DNA of 64,000 nt from the NCBI GenBank assembly GCA_013397865.1, contig VZTI01005567.1, positions 186,001-250,000 of the forward strand. Direction: 5' to 3'. The translations under genes were made by a program, and so were the position numbers. Source of the stretch: Struthidea cinerea. Taxonomy: Eukaryota; Chordata; Aves; Passeriformes; Corcoracidae. The notes beneath the pieces are model-generated. The model was not told the DNA's origin, did not search any database, and worked only from the letters and a program-made list of their open reading frames with translations. Numbering within the stretch: the first letter of the stretch is position 1; every line of letters begins with the position of its first letter. This document shows positions 50,221 to 62,364 of this stretch, piece by piece.

Positions 50221-53017
50221 ACTACTCTGGCAGTGAGGCAGTGCTGTGGTGGCAGTGAGGCAGCTCTTACTCTGGGGAGCAGGTTGCAGCAGGTGATATC
50301 TGATTTTCCAGCTAACATATCTGTAAATTTATGAGGTGCCTGGAGACTCTGGAAAATTCCCATAGTTCTAGTGAAGACCCCCAATAACCAGCTGTGTATT
50401 ATCTTGCTCTGTCTCATGTCAGAAAATCTGTCAGGGGAGGGGGACTGTGAGACTAGTAAAGCATATGTAGTGCTGGATGGTTTCACTGGTTTTATCCCTG
50501 AAGAGTTTTTGCTTTACCAATAAATTTGGAATAAGCAAAAGGCATGGTCAGAAGAAGCATCCTAGCAGTTGTCAGCAAGTTGGCATGCATTGGAAAGACA
50601 AGGTATTTGTCATTGTAGAAGCTGTAAATAATAAATGCAGTTATGTCAAGTAACTGGCTATGACATCAGTTAAGCAAGGTTAATTTTGTTTTTAACCCAT
50701 GATTTGTCTTGCATGAGTTTTCTGTGATGAGAACTTATGATCTTCTAAGTCTCTGTTGAGGCTTAAACTTACCTGTTCATCATCATTCTCGTATACCTAA
50801 TTTAATTTGAATGTGGAAAAACAAAGCCTGTAAGAAAACCGTCCAAGTTCAGAGGTTCTGCATTATTAATTATCACTTCTAATAAAAGTGGGAATGAAGC
50901 TGTGACAATCTGATACCCGTAAGAAATACATAACATGGGTAAAAATCTACCTGTGATGAGAAAATCACTGCGGGCCAACTTGGTAGCAGAGGCTTTGAGC
51001 TTTATGCCTCCTAACTGCTTCCACAACCTGACAGTAATTGCCACTGCAAGGGAGGGGTCACATTTCTTCTTGCTTGTGGCAGAAATCCAGTCGGCAAGAA
51101 ACTGCCACTGCAAGGCACATCTGTCCTCCTGGTTATTTGTGAGGTTTAGCAGCTTCTTTTGGCTGCTTGTTACTCATCAGTGATGTGTATTTGCTGATGA
51201 GGTGTGCTCACCTCTGAGTACAGGTTCTGGGGAAAACGCTCAGCTGGATGTGGGGCTCAGCACAGCACAGGCTGGCTGCATGGACTCATGCAGTGGCATT
51301 TTCCCTTTTTGGGGAATGAGCCTCCAGAATAATTGACACATCAGGTTTTCTATTTTTGAGCAGTTTCATGTTGTATATAGTCCCATCCCTGTCCCTCACA
51401 GATCTGTTCTTCCCATTGCATGCCCTTATGCATTTTTCCTTGTTTCACATTTGAAATACCCTCTTTTCCTGCTTCTTCTTTTAACTTTTCACCTTCTCTG
51501 CCCTACTCCTCTTTTCCTCACAGCATGTGTCCTCCTCAACTTTCATTGCCTGGTTAAAAGTAGGACAATGAGAAACATCCTGCAGCCTTTCCCTGTCTCC
51601 TCTCCTAGTGCAGCTGAGGTTTAAAGTGATTGCTAGCAGTCCATCCAGCCTCAGCAACAGCACAAAAGGATGGCAAGTTCAGTGCTGGAGAACTTACCAG
51701 AACTCTGGGTCCATCCCGAGAGCAGCTACTGCATTTCTGCAAGTCTGAGAGTGACATGTGATCTCAGAGGAGGCTTCTGGGTTTGCTGCTGTGGTTTGTG
51801 TACCTGGGTTGATTTACAAATAAAAATATAGAGAAATAGGTGAAAACTAGAAGGGAAAAGTGAAATAGAGCTTGTCCAGGATATTTAACAGTTGGGAGAG
51901 GTTCTTGTTACTTTTTCATTAATTGTATATTGTCCCCATTGCAGTTTCACACTGTGCATGTAAACAGTGGTTCAGGTTAGTCCTTCAAGGTTCCATGGTT
52001 TCTTTGTTAGTTTCTGGTCTTCTCATGACCCGGGTGTGTATTGCTAACACTCACCAGATCTTGCCATCATAAGGTCCAGGGTAAAGCCAAATCCTCATTG
52101 TGCACTCTGTGGTAACTTCAAGGTGGGATGTCCTTGTCTGTGCTGCCAACTCTTCTGGAAAAAGTCAGTAATGATGGATTAGATTTCCAGAATCTTTCAG
52201 AGCTGTTCTTGTGTGTTGTGAAGTTGATGATGTGAATTGTGCCAATAGGCTCACAAGAAGGCTGGGAATCACTGGCTCGAGACAGTTCTCTGAAAGGTAA
52301 AAATATGTGGGGTCCTCCTGCTTCTTTTCATGGGTCTGTGGGTCCTTTGACCCAACAACCACCTACCATTGTCAGCAAGCAGGGAGATACTGATAGAACA
52401 AAGATAGCAGCACCTTCACATGAATCAGAAGACCTGAACTAATGGGGGAATTTTGAAGGAATTATAGCTGGTTTTGTTATGGCAGAAAAATTGATACCAT
52501 GTTAGGACAAGGCAAGGGTTCATCTGCCAATTATTTCCCTGTACTCACACAGCAAGGAAATAGCAACTGATGAACTGAGCTCTTTATTCCCAGCACTCTG
52601 GGCAGCACTTACAGAAAAGCATCCAAATTTTTGTGTTATCCAAACTAACTAAGGAGATATTTGTGATTCCTCTATCCTTACACTGAATGTACCTCTGCTG
52701 ACAAAATTAAGTGGTAATTAGCCAGGACTTAAAAAAAAAAAAATATCCTAGCTGGTGAATAACTGCTGGGAAATACCAGTGTGATATGGAATCCAATGAA
52801 TTTGCAGGCAGAGTGGTCAGGCTGGAATTGTAGTGGTGCAAATGGGCAGGGACCTGAGCTCACTGGCACTGAATGTGGCTGTTAGTTTAGCTGGAGATTG
52901 CATGGCCTTGCTCTAAATCATCAATTACTTAAATACCAAACTCCTATATTTACTCACAGCTTTTTTTTTTTTTAATTGCAGTCAATAGTTATCAATAAGT
53001 GGTTTTCTCAACACACA

Positions 53018-53930
53018 ATTTGCAGATGATACAAATTCCTTGGGGCTAGCGAGATCCAGAGAAATCTGAGAAATATGGATGGGGCTTAATCACCTGGGGT
53101 GAACGGGACAGAGAAATGACTGGTGACCAAGGCAAGCTGATAAAAATCCTTCAATTTAAGCAGTAAATATCATTGCTTGGGACTAGGTAAGTTAAAATCA
53201 ATCATGAGAAAGGCCTAGTTTTCATTTTGGTTTGAATAACTCTAAATCAAAACAGCAACAAAACCCACTAAAACTTTATGTACACACAAAAGAACTCATT
53301 GGATAAATAGGTATGGAATAGTAAGCTCATACTCCTGATGCTGTAGCCACCTGCCATGCTGTGAGTGAACTCATTATGCCACTTCTAAAACAAAACAGAA
53401 GTGGAAGGGCTTCAGAGAGCTGCAGTGGAAATAGATTTATGGACAACAGAGGTGTGAGAAGACTGTTCAGGACTGCTGAGTGTCAGAAGATCCATAAACA
53501 GAACTGTTCTAGGGATATATAAAATAATGTAGTGTACAAGAAGAATCATTCAGATGTTCTTATTTATTCTTTATCATAACACAGTAGCAAAGGAATAGTC
53601 CATCAAAATGACAAAAATCTAATATTTAGAATTTTAAACCAGGCAAATCACAGAATACCACTGGGGTTTTCTTAAAGGTGTGGATACTGAGAACATGTCA
53701 TGCTGCATTTGTTTTAATGCAAAATGAGGAGACAAATCCTGCTCTTCAAAAGTGTAAATCTGTTCCAAATAGGTTGGTCATTGGAGAAGCTTCTGCTGAG
53801 GGGAATATTATTCTCCATTTTGCTGTGATTTTTGCACCTTTGTGTGATGCATTATTTTCCCCCAACCACTTTTAAGAGCTGATTATAGATTACATAAATC
53901 ATTTATATGATTCATCATAGCAATTCTTTT
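53018..53930 (+). mobile_element. ancient CR1-type LINE fragment reaching its 3' end
   Basis: Near 53021 the + strand reads AATTTGCAGATGATACAAAT, which translates to the FADDT-type active-site motif of CR1/L2-group reverse transcriptases. Downstream is a TATTTATTCTTTATCATAAC block with GTCCATCAAAATGACAAAAA near 53600, resembling the conserved segment before the ORF end. Near 53818-53849 is a TTTTGCACCTTTGTGTGATGC block. Near 53907-53930 is TATATGATTCATCATAGCAA, resembling the CR1 3' terminus. The order fits one copy in + orientation. Divergence is heavy and every frame is broken, so this is among the oldest repeats in the window. Confidence 0.7.
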
Positions 53931-56900
53931 ATTACCAGAAAATCCTTCTTGTTACGTTATTTTGATTGATCTTTATGACGTTCCTACTTCTCACAGGGCA
54001 CGTGTTGTGCAGACCTTTTCTGCAACTAATTGAGGCATTCAACTCCTTTTGCTGCATGTGAGAGATACGTACAGTAGGCACTAGCAGGAACATCTATCTC
54101 TATTATCAGAACATCTGATATTTTAAATATTAGACTTTTTACATCCTGATTTTTTGAGATTTGGCAAAAACAAAGCTTACTGCTTCATCGGTGAGCTTAA
54201 CCTTGTCTGTATATAACTAGAAAAATGTTCTTCCAACTGCTCGTCTGCAAAATCTGTTGATCAGTGGCTGCAGTAGAAAACCAGGCAGTCTAGTTTGTGC
54301 AATTTATTCCATGTGTGATTCTAGGTAAAATCATAGTCCCTTGAGCTACCTACCCTCTCTGAGGATGACAGCCTGTATTTTGCAGCAGATTAGAAGTGTT
54401 TGGGAGGCATCAATCCAAAAGCTGAATATGCAGCATGGTTTTTAGATTGTAGAATTCTGTAGAGATAATAAAAAAAAAATTGAGTCGCAGATTTACTTGG
54501 CATTAGTTTGGGTTTTTTCTCGTTGCTTCAGAAGCAACTCAAATAAAATACCTAATAATATCTTGATTAATATTTCTGCCTCTTGTTAAGAGTTGATGAT
54601 CCTCTATTTCTGTGCAGATTTCTACTGGAGAACTAAGCTGGATAGCCTTCCTTTGGTTTAAATCACAGAACCAATCTCTCTCATTAGCTCAATACTACAG
54701 CAAAGAATGAGTGTGGCTGTAGGGAATGGGCACAGCTGGGAGATAAGATGTTAAGGAAAGCTTTATCTTTTACTTAAATTAGCTCTTATCATGAGGAAAA
54801 CACAAGTTTTTGGGTCCATAGGATTTGCCTCCTGTGAGGCATCTGTAGTCAGCTCTTCAGTCAGTCACTTGTGATTATTTGAATGTTTAAGGAGCAGCAG
54901 AAAGCTGATTTGGGTTAATTAAAAACCATAACAGTAGGTCAATATATGGCTTTCCGAGCTGGGTGGTTGGATGGATGGGGGGGACTTGGTGCTCTGCATG
55001 TCAGGAAACTTAACAGCATTTTCCATAAAAAATTAGCACAGCATGACCCCAACATGTGCCCAACGTAAAGAATCCCTGTTCTTGGGGCAGAAACGAGCAA
55101 GTGAAGAATGAACCAAGTGACAATTTTGAGTAGTTTTGGGAAGTGGGAGAGAAGAAGCAGCATCCAGGAAGAACTGCTGGCATCAGGATAATCCCAAAGC
55201 AGCCTGAAGGTCCTGAATGGGAAAATTCTCATTCAACATTCCTTCTTCCAAGCTTGTTTGAAAACTGACTCAACCTCAGAAAAATCATGCTTTGGCCTTG
55301 ACAGCATTGTCAAATGAATCCTGAGCTTCTGGCATGCATGAGTTCTTCAAGAAGTGAGAACTCGAGGGAACAAAACTGCATGTTCTTTTGGAGCTGCTTG
55401 TGTCAGGAACACCTAAAGCATCGAATATGTTGGACTTGGAATAACTTGCAGTAACACAAACAATGGAACCCACACTTTTCCATGTCCTTCCCCTTTCTCT
55501 TGCTAAGGTGCTGCTGCAGGGCGTTAGGAGCTGCAGAGTTTAGGACATTATGGTGAAAGATCCATAGAATTGCAAGACACACCTTTGGGGAGCTGGGTGC
55601 TTTGAGTTTTATCACTCATTATAGCATCATTTTTTTTAGTTTCCCTTTTTTTAGTGATGATTGGATTCAGGAGGTTTGTGCATTGCTGGGAAGAAACTGT
55701 GACCAAATGTATCTGCAAGTAAATAAAATGCCTGGGAATAAGTGGGTGAAGTGGGCTCTTTGATTCTGTGTGCTCTTTAGGATCTGTTAACTTAGGTAAT
55801 CTGAGAAAACAGTGCAAAGCCCACCTGACAGCCAGTAAATCTGACAAACATCCCTTCCATAGATAGGAAAGAACCTGGCTATTTTTGCAGTCATGTCCAA
55901 ACCTCATGTGATGGGGGGCGTTTTTTTGTTAATTTGGGGGTTTTGTGTAGTAGTAGTGTTTGGTTTTTTAATGGACATGGTCAACCAAGGAATTATCTAA
56001 ATGTTTTGAGGTCTGCTTATTGTGTTACTCTTTCAAGTTCTTCTCTCCTTATCTGGGAGAGATTTGACAGTACAGTGATTTCAAATCCTTGACAGTTTGA
56101 AAGCTGGATGTGTTAATCAGGGAGATATGAAACATAATGTGGCATTATAGCCAGTCATACAGCCAGGGCAATGAAAACCTAATGTGGCAGATGCCACAGA
56201 GCACTAAAAAGTCCTTTGGTCTAAAGTATTCATCAGGAGAAGTGGCTTTGATATCATGCCACTGAGCTCTGGGAAGCTAGATGCCCATGGCAGAGAAGCC
56301 TCCTAACACATTTGCTAGTGCGATCTCTTCCTTGGCCACCTGCATACAGAAGCAAAGCTCAAATTCAGTTCAAGTGCTCATTGCTTGTTGACTGGATTAC
56401 TCAAGTGTGTATGAGTACTCTGCACCTCGAACCTGGCCTTACTGTGAGCATCTCTCAGCAATTCAAGTGCATTATTTAGTTCGTGTGATACACAAAATCC
56501 CATTGAGATTCTGCAAGTGATGTTGGTGTTCACCAGCAGTTTAAGGCAGAGGCAGCACCAGGAGAGGCTGTGGAACAGCGTGGTAGGTGAAAGCCAGCCT
56601 GCCCTGCTCACTGGAGACTGCAGGGAAAGGGAGCTTCTGATTGTCTGGACTGGGCTGGAGTGTGGGAAATCAGCAGCCTCCGAGTCCTGTAAAATAAAAG
56701 GCATTGGTGACCTCTGTTCTCCTGAACATCCTGCATGGGAATACCAGCATCTATTTATTGCATGCTTGAAAAACCCAGCCTTTGATGGTGTTGCAATATT
56801 GCATCTGCCATCCTGATAAAACACTCACTCTGCCAAGTGTTTTCTCATCTGTGGTGATAATGGGGAAATACATCATTGGTTTGTGAGCAACCCACAGTGC

Positions 56901-57474
56901 TGCCCTGTGCCAGCAGCCTGGTGAAACACTGCGAGATGAAATGGTGGAAATGCCTCTTCTGCCTCTGCTGCCTGCAAGGGGGGCTCGTTCAGCCAGCCTG
57001 GCCCACCCTGGTGTGGCTCCACTGGAAATGCCAGGGGTGTACTCCTGCCTGTCCAGCTGTACCCCAGAGGAGCTGCTAACAGACAGAATTACTCTGCAGC
57101 TCCTGGGCTGTGTGTGGGTGCACACATGGATGTGGGAAGTGTGATTTTGTTTATCCCAGCATGTTGTGGGCGAGGGGAGGCATTCAGAAAAGGAAAGCCC
57201 TTTCCTCCCCTACAATGTCCTTTATTCACTTACGCAGTACAGAAGAGGCATTGACAAAAAGCATCTGCATTGGCGGAATTACTGAGAAAATCTTAAATGT
57301 AACTGGTATCACAGGTATTTAAAAAAACCTAAAAATTGTGTGAGGTGTTGCTGAGGTTAGCAGCACGGTGCTCAGTTGTTCGGGAGCAGAGCAAACTCCT
57401 GAGAGAATTACCCTGAGGTGAAAGAAAATAAAACCATAGGTTACGGTTCAATGCAGAAGTTGCTTGCATGTTCC
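53931..57474. other. intron upstream of the KChIP4e exon, no recognised feature
   Basis: AT-rich DNA leading up to the second gap. Open frames 55548-55907 -, 56378-56824 - and 56751-57125 - overlap + strand frames and show no domain. A GC-richer patch lies at about 56880-57120. Confidence 0.5.
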
Positions 57475-57585
57475 AAAAAAAAAAAAAAANNNNNNNNNNN
57501 NNNNNNNNNNNNNNNNNNNNNNNNNNNAGGAGGGGGAGAGGTTGGGAAAGAGAGGGAGTGAGAGGGGGGGAGAGGGGAATGTGCT
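57475..57585. other. poly-A run, assembly gap and GA-rich tract
   Basis: A15 at 57475-57489, then 38 N bases at 57490-57527, then a purine tract of GGAGGGGGAGAGG and GAGAGGGGGGGAGAGGGG type to about 57580. The gap lies about 170 bp upstream of the KChIP4e start codon, so part of that exon's promoter or 5' untranslated region may be missing from the sequence. Confidence 0.9.
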
Positions 57586-57696
57586 ATGCACTTAGCTGAG
57601 CAGCAGGAAGGAAGGCTTGAAACAGGATTTCTCAGCTTCTGATGCCTGGCAGTTGTTTGCAGGCACACCAGTGGTACCCGTGTGGTGCCTTGCAGG

Positions 57697-57805
57697 ATGT
57701 GGACTAAAGGCGAGTCAGAAGGACTCCAGACTTTAGGGATTGTGGTGGTGGTGTGCTCCTCTCTGAAACTTTTGCACTACCTCGGGCTAATTGACTTGTC
57801 AGATG
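57697..57805 (+). CDS. KCNIP4: KCNIP4 alternative 5' coding exon, KChIP4e N-terminus (partial gene)
   Basis: This encodes the N-terminus of the KChIP4e isoform, the second KIS-type membrane-associated variant of the Kv4 channel auxiliary subunit KChIP4. The translation begins MWTKGESEGLQTLGIVVVVC and continues SSLKLLHYLGLIDLSD. From ESEGL onward about 25 of 33 residues agree with human KChIP4e as I remember it. The first few residues differ, and this bird form is one residue shorter. Residues 13-32 form the hydrophobic segment. The frame has 36 codons plus one base, then the donor GATG|GTAAGA. The split codon again becomes GAC (Asp), joining the shared EF-hand part outside the window. The ATG is the only one in frame and its start fits the homologue. 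AG directly precedes GATG (CCTTGCAG), so the exon could also be spliced from an upstream untranslated exon. It is too short for an ORF-length filter and easily missed. Confidence 0.92.
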
Positions 57806-57811
57806 GTAAGA
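57806..57811 (+). other. KCNIP4: splice donor of the KChIP4e exon
   Basis: GTAAGA is a strong canonical donor in phase 1, the same phase as the KChIP4a exon donor, as needed for both to join one common downstream exon. Confidence 0.9.
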
Positions 57812-60800
57812 GAACTCAAGTTTTCCAGCTCCTGTTTGCTTGTTTTTAAAGGTGTGTGAGTGTAGCCACTGTGGGCAGCAGATGGCTGTGGGAGGAAAGT
57901 GTTGTCTGTCAGTGCATGGATTCTCGGTGTGGGCTTCTTCTTTATTAACAATCATACAGGCTGCAAAGAGGGAATTCAGCTTTATGCTTTATTGAGGACT
58001 TTTGTTTGCTTTCGATATATTACCTTAGCCAGAGAGAATCTGAAGCTGTACTGGTCTTTTTCCTTGTGTATTATTTTATTAAGTTTTCCTAATTATTTTT
58101 TCTTATTGTTAATTCTTGCTGTCTGTTGAAAATGAATTAGTACCAAACTAGAAAAAAGAAAGGCCCTCTTGGGATAATGGAAGCACAACTGATAATTAGG
58201 TGTATGATTTCATGGGGCTACAAGAGTTTTGTTGTGACATTTGCAGATTAACGATATTATAGATTGAATGTGAACAAAACAAAATTTTGCTGTAATTGCT
58301 ATTCCAGACACTTCAGCAAAATAACCTAAAGAGAAATATTTCTGTTTTCACCAACTGGAAAGTTTGGTCTCTCTTTGACTGGTAGTGATTCAATGTAATG
58401 GACTCAAATGAATGTAATGAACTTTTTTTGTCTTAAAGGTTTTCCTGGATTAGGAAAGCATATGGTTTTTAACAGCTAAGTGTGCTTTAGGGCTTGTATT
58501 ATCTTTTCATAAAGGGATGTAGGTATCACTGAATTTTGAAGGAAAATAACTTCTTGATGATGCAAATGAGGGTTTTTTTAAAAACAAAGGGACCCCCAAG
58601 TCACTGATTGTATTCTTGCTTCGATCACTAACTGTGTCAAGTTTATCTAGCAAAGGAAATGCTAAGAATAAAATAGTAGCATAAACACCTGTGTCATTTT
58701 ATTCAGATTTCTTCAAAATATGAACAGTAAAGGCTGGCAAAAGATTCAAAAAAAGCAAAGAAAGTTTATATATTAAATCTGTTTTACTGGATCAAGAAAA
58801 GCAGATGGAATTTTAACATGGATTTTACTGCTACAGTAAAATCAATGCTGTCACATAATCCTAGAAATCCTCCTGCAGAATTAGGAAAAGAATATTAAAA
58901 ATGGCTTAGTAAAGAGTTATTTTTTTTAAGAGAAGAGGTAAATTGGCATGTGTTTGTTATTACATGATTGTTGATACTCCTTATTACAAAATGAATATTG
59001 TGGGAGCTTTTAGTTTACTCCTAGAATGTCACTGGATTGCAATTACATAATTACAAATAAATTAAGATTTCCAACGACAACTAATTTCAAATAATGGCAG
59101 TAGAAATGTTCACCTTAAAAATAAGCTGCCAAGTCAAATGTTGAGGCATTTGCCTTGCATTAACTGCAAGAATATTTTTATACCTCCTTTGCAGACCAAA
59201 TTACTGTAATTCCAGTATCTGTTCTTCCTGAAGGAATTACTTTTCCCAGAAGAGTCTCCCCAGGGTTTCCCCAGCAAAGTCAAGTATGTGGCAGGTGAGA
59301 AAGGTGTCTGTGTAAAGGTGAAATGAATAAAAGTGAGCAAATAACCCCACATTGTATTCATGGAACAGTTCTGCCTGTGCTTGTTTGTGGTTAGCAGTCA
59401 GTGCTCCATCCATGCATGATACAAGCTGACCTGCAGTGAAATCTATATTCTGGCTTGTTCTCCAATTTGATATGGTATTGAATAATCCAAATGTGGAATA
59501 GGGGTATTCTTATATAAAAGCCCTTCTGAGAGAACATTTTTTCATCTAGGTTCAGATGGGAACTGACTCACCCTAGAGAGAGAGAAAGAGGGGAGAGGTT
59601 TGAGCAGACTGAAAACTTCATGGTGTATCCCTTGTGAAGGTGCTCAGCTATGTGGTAATAGGGACCAAAAATGCTCATTACTGCTGTATGGTGCAGAGGT
59701 TGTATTATAGCTTATTCAACATGTATCTTCACATCCTTGACAGTGAGTTCCCTTCAATTTTGACCCTTGTACAGGTTTTTCTTCATCCAAGGCAGAAATC
59801 GTGTGTTGTTTCCGCCACCCTAGCCTTTTCAGAAGCAGAGTGGTTGTGAAGCTCTGCCATCACCCAGGGGTAACCTCATCCCTCTGAAGCAGCTGGTGTG
59901 CAGAGCTGGTGAAGTGCCTCGGTAGTGCCGCTGCTGGCAGGGGTTGGAGCAGTACACAAATACAAGAGTCATATTCCTTTCCCCACTATGCTAATTGCTG
60001 TATTTATTATATTCATGCAATTATTTTTACATTATAGGGAAGATTAGAATAACTATTATTCATACTCTTCAAAGGAAACCGAATCTGTAGATCAACATTT
60101 TGAACTACAGTTCTTACTCCAACTATTAAATCCCATAATCTTCAACTAAATCTCATGGTTTCTGTGGGATATTGATCTGAGGTTATGCAATTATTTACTG
60201 TTCCACTAGAAACAGTGAGACACTGGCTCTGAGACATGACAGTAAAAATAGTTATTTGAAAACCCAAACAAACAACAAACCTCTGGTGGATTGTCAATTT
60301 CAGAACCTCTTTTTTTCTTGTTGTTTAGGTATGTGTCATGGTAACATTGTGCTCATACAGCCATGCTTGCATAGGTGCACCACACTTTCAATGTTTGGCT
60401 CATTTAGAGATATTACTACCTTGCAAGACAAAGCCCCATATTATAAAGGAAAGCAGGCAGAAGACAAATGTTGTGCAGCCAACTTGAGGATTTCTGTCCT
60501 TTTTTATCTTTTCTGTGTTCTCCTTGCATAGGTTTTTGGCCGTGTAAATTTGGGAAAGTGCATTATATGAATTTATAACGTAATTCTACTTGGCTTTTTA
60601 GAAGTTATTTCAACTAATTATTACAGGTTTCCTGTAATGAGATGTTTGGATTTGTCGCAGCACTCTGAGCTTTCAGGACTTCCTCTCACAAAATTAGGCA
60701 GACCCCAGACCATCATAGATGCTCCTGAAGCTTCCTGAAGTTCCAGAGGCTCCTGAAGATTGGTAGCCCTCATACAGCACAAGCTGTGTGCTCCCAATTG

Positions 60801-61749
60801 GGAATGGAGTGAGTTTTATTTGCTGCACACCATCTTCTGCTTTCCCAGGCCTAGTAGCATTTGCTGGTGCTTAAGGAGTCTCTCTAGATTAGCTTCTGAC
60901 AGCTGCTTCTGATGTTCTGTGGCTTTTCTCTCAGCTTTGGCTCTGCTAAGGAGTGGAGAGGGTTTGACATTGTCAGTTAATTGTGGCCTTTAGACTCCCT
61001 AAGGAACTTAAATTGAGTTGTGCTGTCGTAACACGGAAGATTTTAGTGTCCAGCACTCTTTCAGACAGACAATTCAAACCTGTTAACTCAAGGGGTTTAT
61101 TTCAGCAGCAGAGATTCTGCTTCACCCCCTGCATCTATCGAGTGATTCCCTTGGTAGCTGTGATTACTTACGGCTGTGTGTTTTCCAGAGCATACTGCAC
61201 TGCTCTGCTGGGTACCTCAATGTGTATCATAGTTGTTCCACTGCTAACCTTTCTTCAAAATAATACTTTCTTATTCATCCATGTTCACACCATAGTAAAT
61301 CTGCCCATGTCTCACAGCTCTGCCCTGTGACCCCTTGTGTCTGTTCAAACTGCCTCGTGTGTTTGCACATGTGTGTACCGGTTATTATTTATCTTGTGCC
61401 TCAGCAATTTAGCTCAGCTCTCATGTCAGGGTTCGCAGGTTTCACATTTAATCCACATTGTATACACTGTTTCCATTGCTGCTGCTCTGTCTCCTTTTGC
61501 ACCTCTGAGTGGCCCTTGCAGTGTGACCTGGGCTGAGGAGCTGTCAAACCCGGTCTTCCCAAGGCAGGAGGATGCAGCCCTTCAGGGAGCTCTGTTCATC
61601 TGAAATACTGCCCTGTCTTTTGCACTTTGTCATGTTGCTGTCCCTCTGGTTTTTAGCAAGCAGTTCTAAATATGACTGCTTTACAGCACTGTGACAGGAC
61701 ATGAGGTTCTGCTTTTAGTCCCTCTGCCCTGAGGCAGTCCCGTTCCCAG
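57812..61749. other. KCNIP4 intron, no recognised gene
   Basis: AT-rich intron after the KChIP4e exon. No further KChIP4 exon is recognised; I looked for the shared EF-hand exon beginning with the Glu-Asp-Glu-Leu-Glu segment and for the KChIP4d-type N-terminus and saw neither. Open frames such as 60983-61330 + and 61337-61603 + have no recognisable domain. Confidence 0.5.
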
Positions 61750-61890
61750 TGTTACAGACCACCCAGATCCGATATGGAAATGAGTTATTAAAATTTTTTG
61801 AGAACTCAGTAAAAACGGCAAAGCAGAAGGAGGCAGCGCTGGGAGCGTGGCTGTACACCAGAGGCTCGCCCACAAAATGGCGATCCTGCC

Positions 61891-61897
61891 TTTTATA
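61891..61897 (-). promoter_or_regulatory. TATA box of the LTR promoter
   Basis: On the - strand GGGGTATAAAAGGCAGG gives a textbook TATAAAA in a GC-rich frame. Transcription would start around 61862-61870 and run toward lower coordinates, antisense to KCNIP4. Confidence 0.6.
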
Positions 61898-61945
61898 CCC
61901 CTGTGGTTGCATCACCTGATGCATGTTTATTTGCTGTTTTGCATA

Positions 61946-61955
61946 GCCCCGCCCC
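61946..61955 (-). promoter_or_regulatory. GC box (Sp1-type) of the LTR promoter
   Basis: GGGGCGGGGC on the - strand, about 50 bp upstream of the TATA box. Position and order are those of a compact core promoter. Confidence 0.5.
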
Positions 61956-62070
61956 GTCAAGCTTTTGGGAGCCCGCGCTTTTCTGGTGCTGTGGCCCTCA
62001 GGGTCCTCCCTGCCTGGAGTCCCATTCCTCTTGTGGCGGTGCCTTCCAAGTCTGGCTGGCAACAGCCCGG

Positions 62071-62364
62071 CCCTTCGCAAACCCCACAGAGCTGGTGTTA
62101 CAGCACAGAGAGCATACAGCCCTTCGCAAACCCCACAGAGCTGCTGTTACAGCACACAGATCATACAGCCCTTCGCAAACCCCACAGAGCTGCTGTTACA
62201 GCACACAGAGCATACAGCCCTTCGCAAACCCCACAGAGCTGGTGTTACAGCACACAGAGCATACAGCCCTTCGCAAACCCCACAGAGCCGCTGTTACAGC
62301 ACACAGAGCATACAGCCCTTTGCAAACCCCAAAGAAGTGATGTTACAGCACACAGATCCTTCAG
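62071..62364. repeat. 49-bp tandem repeat, six copies
   Basis: Exact 49-bp period with copies starting at 62071, 62120, 62169, 62218, 62267 and 62316. The sixth is more diverged, and a further partial copy may follow. Each copy begins CCCTTCGCAAACCCCACAG and ends with a CATACAG-like word. Copies vary at the CTGGTG/CTGCTG/CCGCTG site and at AGATCATACAG versus AGAGCATACAG. No unit carries a stop in any + frame. As 49 leaves remainder 1 on division by 3, all three frames stay open, giving the overlapping open frames at 61847-62422, 61903-62340 and 61965-62411. These are not genes. Confidence 0.97.

Larger units (their letters stand above)
42246..53017. other. KCNIP4 intron, no recognised gene
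   Basis: More than 10 kb of AT-rich intron. I see no exon or named transposon. Notable small structures are a perfect 10-bp hairpin at 46224-46249, a perfect 9-bp inverted repeat at 50202-50220, a 16-bp direct repeat at 49232 and 49274, and a homeodomain-site-rich block at 47725-47955. Open frames 42281-42667 +, 42944-43429 - and 45495-45953 + lack recognisable domains. Confidence 0.5.

Noticed and set aside
57441..57668. 75-codon - strand frame spanning the gap
   Set aside because: It contains 13 unknown residues from N bases plus poly-Phe and Pro/Ser-rich low-complexity sequence from the poly-A and GA tracts.
62071..62364. Regularly spaced repeats resembling a CRISPR array
   Set aside because: The whole 49-bp unit is repeated head to tail with no unique spacers, and the genome is a vertebrate's.
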